The notes under the pieces are model-generated. The model did not search any database, was not told the DNA's origin, and worked only from the letters and a program-made list of their open reading frames with translations. Source: Aeromicrobium wangtongii (lineage in GTDB: Bacteria > Actinomycetota > Actinomycetes > Propionibacteriales > Nocardioidaceae). Taken from it: a stretch of DNA of 64,000 nt. The translations under genes were made by a program, and so were the position numbers. Position 1 is the stretch's first letter. Each line of letters starts with the position of its first letter. Below, one piece after another: positions 25,296 to 35,396 of this stretch. The DNA lies in the NCBI RefSeq assembly GCF_024584515.1, contig NZ_CP102173.1, positions 3,100,001 to 3,164,000 on the forward strand. Reading direction: 5' to 3'.

Positions 25296-27382
25296 TCAGG
25301 CGCGGTGCGGCAGCCGGCCGACCAGCGCATCGGGCTGGACCGGAAGGTCGCGCACCCGCACGCCCGTCGCGTGCCAGACCGCATTCGCGACCGCCGCGGC
25401 CGATCCGACGATCCCGATCTCGCCGATGCCCTTGCCGCCGACCGGGTTGAGGTGCTCGTCGTGCTCCTCGAGCCACTCGACGTGGATGTCGGGGATGTCG
25501 GCGCACGCCGCGACGTGATAGGTCGCCAGGTCGTGATTGGCGTAGTCGCCGCGGCGCTCGTCCATGACCCCGTGCTCGTGCAGCGCCATCGACACCCCCA
25601 TCGTCATGCCCCCGATGAGCTGCGATCGCGCGGTGCGGGCGTTCAGGATCCGGCCCGCCGCGAACACCCCCACCATGCGGGCCAGGACGATCTCCCCGGA
25701 GTCGAGGTCGACCCGCACCTCCGCGAAGTGCGCACCGTAGGCGTGCCGGTCGACGTCGTCCATCGCGTCGACGTCGTCCGACGTGTCCGCCTCCACGACC
25801 AGGCCGTCGGCCGGGATCCGCTCGCCGGCCGCGAGCCGTTCGGCCAGCTCCGCGCAGGCCTTGGCCACCGGCCACCCCCAGGACGCCGTGCCCGCCGAGC
25901 CACCGGCGATCGCGCCGGGCGGCAGGGCCGAGCTCCCGATCCGGATGTCGATGCGCTCGACGTCGACACCGAGCCGGTCCGCGGCGATCTGCGCCAGCAC
26001 GGTGCGGGCACCGGTGCCGATGTCGGTCGCGTTGATCTGGACCAGGAACGTCCCGTCGCTGCGGGCCGTCGCCCGGGCACTGCTGCCACTGACCATCGCG
26101 GGGTACAGCGCCGAGGCGACACCTGTGCCGATCAGCCAGCGGCCCTCCTGCCGGGCGCCGGGCGTCGCGTCGCGACCGTCCCAGCCGAAGATCTCGGCGC
26201 CGCGGCGCAGGCAGTCGACCAGGTGCCGGCTGCTGAACTCCTTGCCGGTCTCCGGATCGCTGGCGGGCTCGTTCAGCACGCGCAGCTCGACCGGGTCGAT
26301 CGCCAGCTCGTGTGCGAGCTCGTCGATCGCCGACTCCAGCGCCTACATGCCGGGGCACTCGCCGGGGGCACGCATCCACCGCGGCGTCGGGACGTCCAGC
26401 GCCGCGACACGGTGGGTCGTCGAGCGGTGCGGTGCGGCGTACATGTGGCGGGTCGCCTCGGCGGTCTGCTCGGCGAACTCCTCGATCGTCGAGGTCTGCG
26501 ACTGCGCATCGTGGGCGATCCCGAGCAGGCGGCCGTCGTCGTTCGCGGCCAGCCGGACCCGGGAGATCGTGGGCGTCCGGTAGCCCGCGATCGAGAACAT
26601 CATCTGCCGGCTGTACGCGATCTTGACCGGTCGTCCGGTGCGCCGGGCCGCCAGCACGGCCAGCACCACGTTGGGGCGCGGCGATCCCTTGGACCCGAAA
26701 CCGCCGCCCACGTGCTGCGAGTCGACCGTGATCGCATCGGCCGGGACGTCGAACAGCGTGCTGAGGACCCCGCCGGTCGCCGTCGAGCCCTGCGAGGACT
26801 CGAACACGTGCAGGCGCCCGTCCGACCACGTCGCCACTGAGGCGTGGGGCTCCATCGGGTTGTTGAACAGCGCAGGCGTCGAGTAGGTCCGGTCGACGAC
26901 GACATCGGCCTGGGCCAGTGCCTGGTCGAGGTCACCGACGCGGGTGTCGGTCTCGAATCCGGCGTTGACCTCCTCCGGGGCGTACAGCTTCGGGTGCCCG
27001 GGCGTCAGGACGGCGTCGACCGGGCGGGCGTCGTACTCGACGTGCAGCGCATCGGCTGCCGCCCGGGCGGTCTCCAGCGACTCCGCGACCACGAGCGCCA
27101 CGACCTGCCCGCGGTACGCGACGTCGGGCGACTGAAGCACGAGCAGCTCGCCGTCGTCCGCATCGTTGAGGCGCTCCGCGTCCTCGTGCGTGATGACGTC
27201 CACGACGCCCGGCATCGCCAGCACTGCGGCGACGGCGATCGCCGTGATGCGGCTCGGCGCCTCGGTGGACTGCACGGGCCAGGCGTAGACGCAGCCGTCC
27301 GGCGTCCGCTCGTACGAGTAGCGGGCGGTGCCGGTGACCTTCTCGTGGCCCTCCAGGCGAGGGACGCCAGCGCCCAGGGCGG

Positions 27383-27386
<4 letters not shown>
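25296..27386 (-). pseudogene. Xanthine dehydrogenase-type molybdopterin subunit, interrupted by TAG
   Basis: A molybdenum hydroxylase large subunit of about 696 codons, read from ATG 27386 (ATGA overlap with the FAD subunit). The first part holds GTARYSYE, DVVVDRTYSTPALFNNPMEPHA and HVGGGFGSKG (Mo-pterin region). At codon 348, after RAPGECPGM, the frame meets TAG (26345-26343) and then resumes as ALESAIDELAHELAIDPVELR with no frame change. It continues through QINATDIGTGARTVLAQIAAD and the catalytic-Glu region GGKGIGEIGIVG. Family members have an aromatic or Leu residue at the stop position. Either a real nonsense mutation or a base-call error (TGG or TAC to TAG). A GTG at about 26279 could restart a C-terminal fragment, but this is unlikely to be functional. 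Confidence 0.85.
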
Positions 27387-28371
<985 letters not shown>

Positions 28372-28375
<4 letters not shown>

Positions 28376-28896
28376 TGCTCCACCGACCCGATGGCCTCGA
28401 CGATGTTGACGTAGGCCCCGCACCGGCACAGGTTGCCGCTCATCCGCTCGCGGATCTCATCGGTCCCCAGCTCTCCGGGAGAGACGAGATCGTCCGACAC
28501 CGCGCTCGGCCAGCCCCGGGACGCCTCGTCGAGCATCCCGACCGCGGAGCAGATCTGCCCCGGCGTGCAGTATCCGCACTGGAACGCGTCGTGCTCCAGG
28601 AATGCGTCCTGCACCGGGTGCAGCGTCTCCGGCTCCGGGCCGCCGAGGCCCTCGATCGTCGTGATCGCCGACCCCTGCGCGGCGACGGCGAGCACGAGGC
28701 AGCTGTTGGCCCGGCGGCCGTCGATCAGGACGGTGCACGCTCCGCACTGCCCGTGGTCGCAGCCCTTCTTGGTGCCGGTCAGGTCGAGGTGCTCACGCAG
28801 CGCGTCGAGAACGGTCGTGCGGGTGTCGAGCTCGCAGGCCCGGCGGACGCCGTTGACCTCCAGCTCGACGCGATGGCTGGTCACGGGTGCTGGCAT
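28372..28896 (-). CDS. Xanthine dehydrogenase-type 2Fe-2S subunit
   Basis: A 174-residue subunit with two [2Fe-2S] domains. The plant ferredoxin-like motif KKGCDHGQCGACTVLIDG and the alpha-helical second cluster motif FQCGYCTPGQ ... GNLCRCGAYVNIVEAI are complete. It leads the operon followed by FAD and Mo subunits (PaoABC/YagTSR order). Aldehydes are likely substrates of this order, but that is family inference. No signal peptide is evident. Confidence 0.92.
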
Positions 28897-28942
28897 GCAG
28901 CGTGGTTACCCCGAACCCGTCGGCTGACGCGCCCGGCCGCGG

Positions 28943-28966
28943 GTTTCCCGCGGCGCCCAGCGGGTA
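28943..28966 (+). promoter_or_regulatory. SigB/SigF-like promoter
   Basis: GTTT-N15-GGGTA on the plus strand, 50 bp upstream of the small protein at 29016 and followed by an AGGAGA ribosome site. Matches the general-stress sigma consensus of actinobacteria. Confidence 0.6.
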
Positions 28967-29015
28967 CGACGGATCGAGCCGCAGGAGGACACGTCCTGCC
29001 GAGAGGAGAACCGCG

Positions 29016-29186
29016 ATGGGCCGTTACCAGCTGCGCAACGACGACGGGGACGTCATCGCCGAGGAGTCCTTCGACTCGTTCGAGAGCGCCAATGCATGGG
29101 CGCTCCTGCAGGACGTCGGCCCCGGCTGGACGCTGTTCCAGCACCTGGGTGGGGAATGGACCGCGGCCCGGTTCGACCCGTCCTGA
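29016..29186 (+). CDS. Small hypothetical protein (56 aa)
   Basis: A small acidic protein beginning MGRYQLRNDDGDVIAEESF, with three Trp and an ANAWALLQDVGPGWTLFQHL core. No named domain. The start has an excellent AGGAGA site 8 bp upstream and a stress-type promoter before that. It converges with the DNA ligase gene, 6 bp apart. Likely a stress-induced accessory protein; function unknown. Confidence 0.7.
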   Translation: MGRYQLRNDDGDVIAEESFDSFESANAWALLQDVGPGWTLFQHLGGEWTAARFDPS

Positions 29187-29192
29187 CGTCGG

Positions 29193-30167
29193 CTACCCGC
29201 GCTGCCCCGCCACCTCGTCCGGGGTCAGGTCGGGCCGCAACCGCACGAGCTTGACCGGGTGCCGCCACCGGCCCTCCTGCACCGAGCTGTCGACCGACAC
29301 CTCGACCACGAGGTTCGCCCGGACCGGGCGAACCGGCTGCTTGTCGCCGCCACCCCAGCGCGATGCGCCGCTGTCGGGCAGCCATGCGTGGGCGGCCTCC
29401 GCAGGGCTCACCGCGGAGGCGACCTCGCGGCGCTGGGCCGGCGTGAGCGCGGTCGTGGTGCCGGCGAAGAACAGCCGGCCATCGGCGTCCGGCAGGCCCA
29501 GGACCAGGTGACCGGGGGCATCCAGCGACCCGCCCACGCCGCCGACGACGGCCTCGACGGTGTCCCGCAACCGGTACTTGAGCCATCCCCGGGCGCCGCC
29601 CCGGTAGGTCGTGTCGGCGCCCTTGACCACCAGCCCCTCCATGCCCTGCTCCGCGTCCGCGAACTGGCCCAGCCACTCCCGGGCCACGTCCAGGTCATCG
29701 GTCTGGGGGCACAGCTCCAGGGGCGCGGACGTCCCGGCCATGACGGTCTCGAGCAGCTGGCGCCGGACCCGCAGGGGCGTGGTCCGCACGTCGCGCCCGG
29801 CCGCGGCGAGCAGGTCGAACGCGATGAACGACGCGGCGGGCTGACCGATGCGCTGCTTGCCCGCCCGCGCGAGCCGGCGCTGCAGCTCGCCGAAGTCGAA
29901 GGCCCCGCGGGTGCGCACGACGAGCTCCCCGTCGACCACCAGCCCTGCAGGCAGCTGCTCGAAGGCCGCCTCCGCGACATCCCGGAACTCATCGGTGATG
30001 TCGTGGCCCCGCCTGGACTGGACGCGGCAGCCCTCCTCGGTGACGAACAGCAGCGCCCGGTAGCCATCGAGCTTGGGCTCGTACACGCAACCGCCCGGCA
30101 GCGCGGAGGGCTCCGGCAGGTTCGCGACGTGCTTGGCCAGCATGGGGTCCTGCGGGAACGACACCAT
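29193..30167 (-). CDS. ATP-dependent DNA ligase (LigC/LigD-ligase type)
   Basis: A 324-residue enzyme with the adenylation and OB-fold domains only. The nucleophilic Lys is Lys32 in EPKLDGYRA (motif I). Motifs SRRGHDIT, VVDGELVV, EGLVVKG and WLKYR follow in order. It lacks the polymerase and phosphoesterase domains of LigD, so it is a stand-alone LigC-like ligase, used in mycobacteria for alternative end joining or base-excision repair. No Ku gene is visible in the window. Placed among stress genes. Confidence 0.88.
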   Translation of the reverse strand: MVSFPQDPMLAKHVANLPEPSALPGGCVYEPKLDGYRALLFVTEEGCRVQSRRGHDITDEFRDVAEAAFEQLPAGLVVDGELVVRTRGAFDFGELQRRLARAGKQRIGQPAASFIAFDLLAAAGRDVRTTPLRVRRQLLETVMAGTSAPLELCPQTDDLDVAREWLGQFADAEQGMEGLVVKGADTTYRGGARGWLKYRLRDTVEAVVGGVGGSLDAPGHLVLGLPDADGRLFFAGTTTALTPAQRREVASAVSPAEAAHAWLPDSGASRWGGGDKQPVRPVRANLVVEVSVDSSVQEGRWRHPVKLVRLRPDLTPDEVAGQRG

Positions 30168-30204
30168 CGAAGCTCATCCATCCGGCTGCTGGGGGACGCG
30201 ACAC

Positions 30205-30222
30205 CCGGACGTCGACGTCCGG
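30205..30222. repeat. 18-bp perfect palindrome
   Basis: CCGGACGTCGACGTCCGG is its own reverse complement. It lies in the divergent promoter region between the ligase gene (starts 30167) and the iron-enzyme gene (30350/30400). It may be an operator for either. Confidence 0.55.
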
Positions 30223-30270
30223 ACGCGCCTCGGCGCCGGCGATCCTACGGCACTGTGACCCCCGGCGCAG

Positions 30271-30294
30271 GGTTGAACCGCGCTCCACGGGGTA
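30271..30294 (+). promoter_or_regulatory. SigB/SigF-like promoter
   Basis: GGTT-N15-GGGTA on the plus strand, 55 bp before ATG 30350. It would drive the iron-enzyme and CDGSH genes. Confidence 0.5.
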
Positions 30295-30399
30295 CCTTCG
30301 GGACCGGTCGAGCACCCGGCCGCAGCAGCTCCAGAACGAGGATTTCCCCATGCACCATCCACTGACTCCCCTTTCCGGCCCGGTCATGCCGGCGGCCAC

Positions 30400-31344
30400 G
30401 TGCTGACGCCCAAGGGCCGCGGGTCGCTCAGCGAGGTCGTGTTCTCGTCGCTTCGTTCGTCCACGCCCGACTGGCGCGCCGCGCTGAACACCTTGGCCGA
30501 TGACGACGAGGACCTCCAGATCACCCTGTGGGCCCTTTACGAGCTGCACTACCAAGGTTTCGAGGACGCCGACGACCGGCTCGAGTGGCAGCCCGAGCTG
30601 ATCGAGCTGCGCCGCTCGCTGGAGTCCAGCTTCGAGAACTCCCTGCGGGACCGGGCGCCGTCGAGCTGGCCCGACGGCGAGTTCGCCGATGCCCTGTTCA
30701 CCTTCGTCGAGGAGCACGACGGCCCCTCGCTGGCCGCCTTCGTGCACAAGGACGCCGATCACGAGCAGGCGCTCGAGCTGCTGCGGATGCGCTCGATCTA
30801 CCACCTCAAGGAGTCCGACCCGACCGCCTGGGTCGTGCCGCGACTGACCACCCGCACCAAGGCGGCTCTCATGGAGCTGCAGTTCGACGAGTACGGCGGC
30901 GGCGACCCCAACCGCCTGCACTCCGAGCTGTTCGCCCGAGGAATGGACCGCTGCGGCCTGCGGGCCGAGTACGGCGCCTACATCGACGACGTGCCGGTGG
31001 AGGTGCTGGAGGAGAACAACGCGATGTCGCTGTTCGGCCTCAACCGCCGCCTGCGCGGCGCCTCCCTGGGGCATCTCGCGGCCTTCGAGATGACCAGCAG
31101 CATCCCCTCGCGGCGCATCTCCCAGGGACTCACCCGGCTGGGACTTCCCGCCGAGATGATCGGCTACTACGACGAGCACGTCGAGGCCGATGCGGTCCAC
31201 GAGCAGCTCGCGGTCCGGACGATCTGCGGCTCGCTCCTGGACGAGTCGCCTCACCTGCGCGACGACGTCTTCTTCGGGGCCTTCACCTGCCTGGACCTGG
31301 AGGACCGGTTCGCGCACCGGATGCTGGCGGAGTGGGCGGCATGA
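30400..31344 (+). CDS. Iron-containing redox enzyme family protein (haem-oxygenase-like diiron fold)
   Basis: A protein of at least 314 residues, mainly helical, resembling the iron-containing redox enzyme (haem-oxygenase-like diiron oxidase) family. Candidate metal ligands are Glu/His/Asp in ALYELHYQGFE, in the central helix around LRGASLGHLAAFEMTSS, and YYDEHVEADAVHEQL near the C-terminus. The GTG at 30400 has no ribosome site. An ATG at 30350 with ACGAGGA upstream opens a frame ending TGA at 30406 and would join this one if a single base were missing, so the N-terminus may be wrong. Overlaps the CDGSH gene by ATGA. Substrate unknown. Confidence 0.7.
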   Translation: MLTPKGRGSLSEVVFSSLRSSTPDWRAALNTLADDDEDLQITLWALYELHYQGFEDADDRLEWQPELIELRRSLESSFENSLRDRAPSSWPDGEFADALFTFVEEHDGPSLAAFVHKDADHEQALELLRMRSIYHLKESDPTAWVVPRLTTRTKAALMELQFDEYGGGDPNRLHSELFARGMDRCGLRAEYGAYIDDVPVEVLEENNAMSLFGLNRRLRGASLGHLAAFEMTSSIPSRRISQGLTRLGLPAEMIGYYDEHVEADAVHEQLAVRTICGSLLDESPHLRDDVFFGAFTCLDLEDRFAHRMLAEWAA

Positions 31345-31544
31345 GCGACACCGAGCACCCCGACATCATCCTGTGCCCCGGCGGGCCGATGCTGCTGCGC
31401 GGCGATCACGTCGTGCAGGACGCCGAGGGCAACGCCCACCGGACCTGGCGTCCCATCAGCGCGGTCTGCCGGTGCGGGAAGTCCGCGACGCAACCATGGT
31501 GCGACGGGACCCACAAGGTCATCCCGCCGAAGAACCGGCCCTGA
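31341..31544 (+). CDS. CDGSH iron-sulfur domain protein
   Basis: A 67-residue protein with one complete CDGSH-type [2Fe-2S] motif, CRCGKSATQPWCDGTH: three Cys and one His ligate the cluster. It begins in an ATGA overlap with the diiron-type enzyme gene, so the pair may work together, the CDGSH protein acting as electron carrier or cluster sensor. Its end overlaps the methyltransferase gene by 26 bp on the other strand. Confidence 0.9.
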   Translation: MSDTEHPDIILCPGGPMLLRGDHVVQDAEGNAHRTWRPISAVCRCGKSATQPWCDGTHKVIPPKNRP

Positions 31545-32163
31545 CGCCGAGCCGGACCAGCACGCCGCGCTCGAAGGTGCGTGTCTCCACGACACCCAGC
31601 TGTGAGCCGGCCGCCGCGAGGTTGGCGTCGAGCTGATCGGCCTGGCCGATGTTGCCCAGCTGCAGGATCGCCGATCCCCCCGGGGCCAGGTGACGGTCCA
31701 CGACCTCGCACGCGATGCGTGCCAGGGCCAGACCGTCCTCTCCCCCGTCGATCGCGATGGTGGGGTCCTCCGGGAACTCGCCGATGCCTGCGGTCGGTAC
31801 CCACGGCGGGTCGGCGATGATCACCGGGAAGGTCTCCCTGCTCTCGAGCACCTCATCGATCCGGCCCTGCCGGATCTCGACGCGCGCCCCCATCCCGGCG
31901 GCGTCCGCGTTGCGGCGGGCCAGCTCGCAGGCCACGGGGTTCAGGTCCACCATGACCAGCTCACGCGCGTTGGCGGCCACCGCAGCCAGGCCGATGTGGC
32001 CGACCCCGGCGAACAGCTCCAGCACCTGACCGGCCGGCGCACCGTCGAGCAGCTCGGCGGCCCAGTCCGACTGTGCCTGCGTCCACTCCCTGGGGCGCAG
32101 GACGCGGTCGTCGAACCACACCTCGAGCCCGGCGAACGTCATGCTGCTGGGTGCTTGACTCAC
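31519..32163 (-). CDS. Class I SAM-dependent methyltransferase
   Basis: A 214-residue Rossmann-fold methyltransferase. Motif I is VLELFAGVGHIGLAA, motif II MVDLNPVACELARRN, and the DPPW motif (IIADPPW) suggests N-methylation of a base or protein amide (HemK/RsmD-like group). The target is unknown. I prefer GTG 32163 because GAGGAAGG lies six bases upstream; ATG 32169 falls too close to that site. Confidence 0.75.
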   Translation of the reverse strand: MSQAPSSMTFAGLEVWFDDRVLRPREWTQAQSDWAAELLDGAPAGQVLELFAGVGHIGLAAVAANARELVMVDLNPVACELARRNADAAGMGARVEIRQGRIDEVLESRETFPVIIADPPWVPTAGIGEFPEDPTIAIDGGEDGLALARIACEVVDRHLAPGGSAILQLGNIGQADQLDANLAAAGSQLGVVETRTFERGVLVRLGVRAGSSAG

Positions 32164-32257
32164 GACCATCCTTCCTCGGCGGGACCCGTGCCCCCGCTCC
32201 TGTATGCCTCTACCCGCCGTGTCGCGCCGGAAACGTCCGACAGCCACCCCGTCGAGC

Positions 32258-32282
32258 GTTTCCCACGCCGCGGGGCGGGGTA
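32258..32282 (+). promoter_or_regulatory. SigB/SigF-like promoter of the catalase gene
   Basis: GTTT-N16-GGGTA on the plus strand, 39 bp before the catalase start. A very good match to actinobacterial general-stress promoters. Confidence 0.65.
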
Positions 32283-32321
32283 CCTCGGGGTGTCCCACAC
32301 GAAGACCCTCGAAGGAGCATC

Positions 32322-34610
32322 ATGACGGACGAATCCGGCGGACTGGTCGGCAAGGCACGAGACATCGCCGGCGAGGTGGCGCACGAGGTGAAGGCGGCCG
32401 TCAACGACGCCGCTCCCCTGGTGCCCGGCACCCCCGGCAGCGGAACGCCGACGCTCGAGGAGCCGACGACGCCCACCGAGCCGTTGCCGCCGAAGCCTGC
32501 CCAGCACGGGCCGGTCCCGCACTCGCCGACCGGCGCCCCGTCCAAGGACGGCGAGCTCGCCGCTGCCCAGCAGGGCGCCTACCTCACGACCGCGACCGGC
32601 GTCCCGCTGCGGGACACCGATCACTCGCTGAAGGCCGGGCGTCGCGGACCGACCCTCCTGCAGGACCACCACCTGCGCGAGAAGATCATGCACTTCGACC
32701 ACGAGCGCATTCCCGAGCGTGTCGTCCACGCCCGCGGTGCCGCGGCACACGGCGTGTTCCGCTCCAACGGCGCGGCCTCCGAGCTGACCAAGGCCGCATT
32801 CCTCGCCGAGGGCGCGACCACGCCGGTGTTCACCCGGTTCTCGACCGTGCTCGGATCGCGTGGATCGGCCGACACCGTGCGCGACACCCGCGGATTCGCG
32901 GTGAAGTTCTACACCACCGAGGGCAACTACGATCTCGTCGGCAACAACATCCCGGTGTTCTTCATCCAGGACGCGATCAAGTTCCCCGACGTCATCCACG
33001 CCGGCAAGCCGCATCCTGACGTCGAGATCCCGCAGGCGCAGAGCGCGCACGACACGTTCTGGGACTTCGTGTCGCTGCACACCGAGGGCCAGCACCACGC
33101 GCTCTGGAACATGTCGGACCGCGGCATCCCGCGCTCCTACCGGATGATGGAGGGCTTCGGCGTCCACACCTTCCGGCTGGTCAACGCCGCCGGCGAGACG
33201 ACGCTGGTCAAGTTCCACTGGAAGCCGCGGCTCGGCGTCCACTCCCTCACGTGGGAAGAGGCGCAGATCGCCGCCGGCGTCGATCCGGACTTCCACCGCC
33301 GCGATCTGGCCGACGCGATCGAGTCCGGGGCGCACCCCGAGTGGGACCTGGGCGTGCAGGTGTTCCCCGACACCCCGGACCAGATGTTCGAGGGCATCGA
33401 TCTGCTCGACTCGACCAAGTTCGTCCCCGAGGAGCTCGCCCCCGTCCAGGTCATCGGCACGATGACGCTGAACGCCAATCCGGGCAACTACTTCGCCGAG
33501 ACCGAGCAGGTCGCCTTCCATGCGGGCCACTTCGTGCCGGGCATCGATGCGACCGACGACCCGCTCCTGCAGGGCCGGCTGTTCTCCTACCTCGACACGC
33601 AGCTGACCCGGCTGGGTGGACCGAACTTCAACCAGATCCCGATCAACCGGCCGCACGCACCGGTCAACGACATGCTGCGTGACGGATTCCACCAGCACGC
33701 CGACCACACCGGCATCGCTCCGTACAAGCCGAACTCCCTGGACGGCGGGTGCCCGTTCCTGGCCGGTGAGGACGTCAGTGCGTTCATCGACGTCCCCCAG
33801 GCGGTGGAGGCCGCGACCAAGGTACGCGAGTCGCCCCTGACGTACGACGACCACTTCAGCCAGGCGCGGCTGTTCTACCGCAGCATGAGCCCGGCGGAGC
33901 AGTCGCACATCGCACAGGCCTACACCTTCGAGCTGGGCAAGTGCTACGAGCAGGCGATCAAGGAGCGGCAGCTGCTGGCGCTGGCCAACATCGACGCGCA
34001 CCTGTGCCAGCTGGTCGCTGACGGCCTCGGTCTGCCCGCACCCGAGCCGACGGTCGCGGTGACCGACGAGGCGCCGAGCCCGGCCCTGTCCCAGATCGGC
34101 GACACGTGGCCCACCGACGGACGCCTGATCGGCATCGTCGTGCCGGACGACGTCACGGACCTGTCCGATGTCCGGGCGGTGCGCGATGCGGTGTTCGCGG
34201 CCGGCATGGTGCCGCTGGTCATCGCGTCCAAGGGCGGCATGCTCACCGATGGCAACGGCGACCCGGTCGCGGTCCAGCGCACCTTCTTGACGGTTCGGTC
34301 CATCGAGCTGGACACCGTCCTGCTCGCCGGCGCTCCCCTGGTCGGCGCGGACGCCGATCCCTCGGCCGACGCCAAGGCGGGCGCGCCCAGCGGTGGCGTG
34401 CTCGACCCGCGGGTCTCGCTGCTGCTGTCGGAGGCCTACCGCCACTGCAAGGCGCTGGGCGGCTGGGGCGATGCAGCCGCTGCGTTCGAGGCCAGCGGCC
34501 TGCCGGCCGCACCGGCGGGCGTGTACATCGGCGACGACGCGCTGGACGTCCTCGGCTCGGTCGTCGAGCTGTTGGGCAGCCACCGCGTCTGGGAGCGGTT
34601 CCCGGCGTAA
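32322..34610 (+). CDS. katE: Large-subunit catalase (HPII/KatE type)
   Basis: A 762-residue large monofunctional catalase decomposing hydrogen peroxide. The catalytic His is at 136 in RVVHARGAAAHG. Haem-pocket segments RDTRGFAVKFYT, DLVGNNIPVFFIQD and the proximal Tyr motif RLFSYLDTQ are intact. The C-terminal 150 residues form the flavodoxin/GATase-like domain (RLIGIVVPDDVTD ... EAYRHCKALGGWGDA) that marks the HPII clade. A 100-residue N-terminal extension is Pro-rich. GAAGGAG ribosome site and a stress-type promoter are directly upstream. Cytoplasmic. Confidence 0.96.
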   Translation: MTDESGGLVGKARDIAGEVAHEVKAAVNDAAPLVPGTPGSGTPTLEEPTTPTEPLPPKPAQHGPVPHSPTGAPSKDGELAAAQQGAYLTTATGVPLRDTDHSLKAGRRGPTLLQDHHLREKIMHFDHERIPERVVHARGAAAHGVFRSNGAASELTKAAFLAEGATTPVFTRFSTVLGSRGSADTVRDTRGFAVKFYTTEGNYDLVGNNIPVFFIQDAIKFPDVIHAGKPHPDVEIPQAQSAHDTFWDFVSLHTEGQHHALWNMSDRGIPRSYRMMEGFGVHTFRLVNAAGETTLVKFHWKPRLGVHSLTWEEAQIAAGVDPDFHRRDLADAIESGAHPEWDLGVQVFPDTPDQMFEGIDLLDSTKFVPEELAPVQVIGTMTLNANPGNYFAETEQVAFHAGHFVPGIDATDDPLLQGRLFSYLDTQLTRLGGPNFNQIPINRPHAPVNDMLRDGFHQHADHTGIAPYKPNSLDGGCPFLAGEDVSAFIDVPQAVEAATKVRESPLTYDDHFSQARLFYRSMSPAEQSHIAQAYTFELGKCYEQAIKERQLLALANIDAHLCQLVADGLGLPAPEPTVAVTDEAPSPALSQIGDTWPTDGRLIGIVVPDDVTDLSDVRAVRDAVFAAGMVPLVIASKGGMLTDGNGDPVAVQRTFLTVRSIELDTVLLAGAPLVGADADPSADAKAGAPSGGVLDPRVSLLLSEAYRHCKALGGWGDAAAAFEASGLPAAPAGVYIGDDALDVLGSVVELLGSHRVWERFPA

Positions 34611-34621
34611 CGGCGCATCTG

Positions 34622-34657
34622 GTGCGGCGGCCGTCCTCGGACGGCCGCCGCACTTTT
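34622..34657 (+). terminator. Intrinsic terminator after catalase
   Basis: A perfect 15-bp inverted repeat (34622-34636 with 34639-34653) with a tight loop is followed by TTTT, starting 12 bp past the stop codon. Confidence 0.9.
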
Positions 34658-34705
34658 GCCTCCGGGCTGCGTAGAGTGCTGAGCAACTACTTGGGAGGTA
34701 GCGAC

Positions 34706-35392
34706 GTGGACGTCGCCCGCATGCTGGCAACGATGGCGCTCGAGCTCGAGCAGGATGCCACCCCGCAGACCATGCTCGACCGAGTCAGCTCCTACGCGTG
34801 CCGTGTGCTCGACGCCGATGACGCCGGCATCATGCGCACGCTGAGCCGGTCCCAGATCGAGACGCCGGCCCAGACCTCGCCGCGGGTCGCCGAGGCTCAC
34901 CAGCTGCAGGTGACGTATGACGAGGGCCCATGCCTGGATGCCATGACCGGGCAGGCCACCTACCGTTCCGACGACGTGAAGAACGATCTGCGCTGGCCCC
35001 AGTGGGGTCCGTCCGCCGACGCGATCGGGATCCGCAGCACCCTGGGCGTGCGCCTCGCGACCACCACGCGTGGCTACGGGTCGCTCAACATCTACGCCAA
35101 CCGAGTGAGCGCGTTCACCCGTGCCGACGAGGAGATCGCCGAGCTGCTGGCGGCCCACGCCACCGCGGCCTTCGCCGCCGCGGAGCGCACCGAAGGACTC
35201 ACCACGGCCCTCGACACACGCACGGTCATCGGACAGGCCCAGGGCATCTTGATGCAGCAGTTCGAGATCAGTGCCGACACGGCGTTCCAGTTCCTGCGCC
35301 GGATCTCCCAGCACGAGAACAAACGTCTGGTGACGGTCGCCGAGGCCATCGTCGTGCAGCGCGAGTCGAACGCCCGCCCGCAGAACAGCTGA
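34706..35392 (+). CDS. GAF and ANTAR domain regulator
   Basis: A 228-residue protein with an N-terminal GAF sensor (about 10-155) and a C-terminal ANTAR RNA-binding domain (about 165-222; DTRTVIGQAQGILMQQFEISADTAFQFLRRIS). ANTAR proteins bind paired hairpins in mRNA and act as antiterminators. Actinobacteria have many GAF-ANTAR stress regulators of unknown targets. Start GTG 34706 with GGGAGG six bases upstream. Followed 5 bp later by the coiled-coil protein gene. Confidence 0.88.
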   Translation: MDVARMLATMALELEQDATPQTMLDRVSSYACRVLDADDAGIMRTLSRSQIETPAQTSPRVAEAHQLQVTYDEGPCLDAMTGQATYRSDDVKNDLRWPQWGPSADAIGIRSTLGVRLATTTRGYGSLNIYANRVSAFTRADEEIAELLAAHATAAFAAAERTEGLTTALDTRTVIGQAQGILMQQFEISADTAFQFLRRISQHENKRLVTVAEAIVVQRESNARPQNS

Positions 35393-35396
35393 CGCC

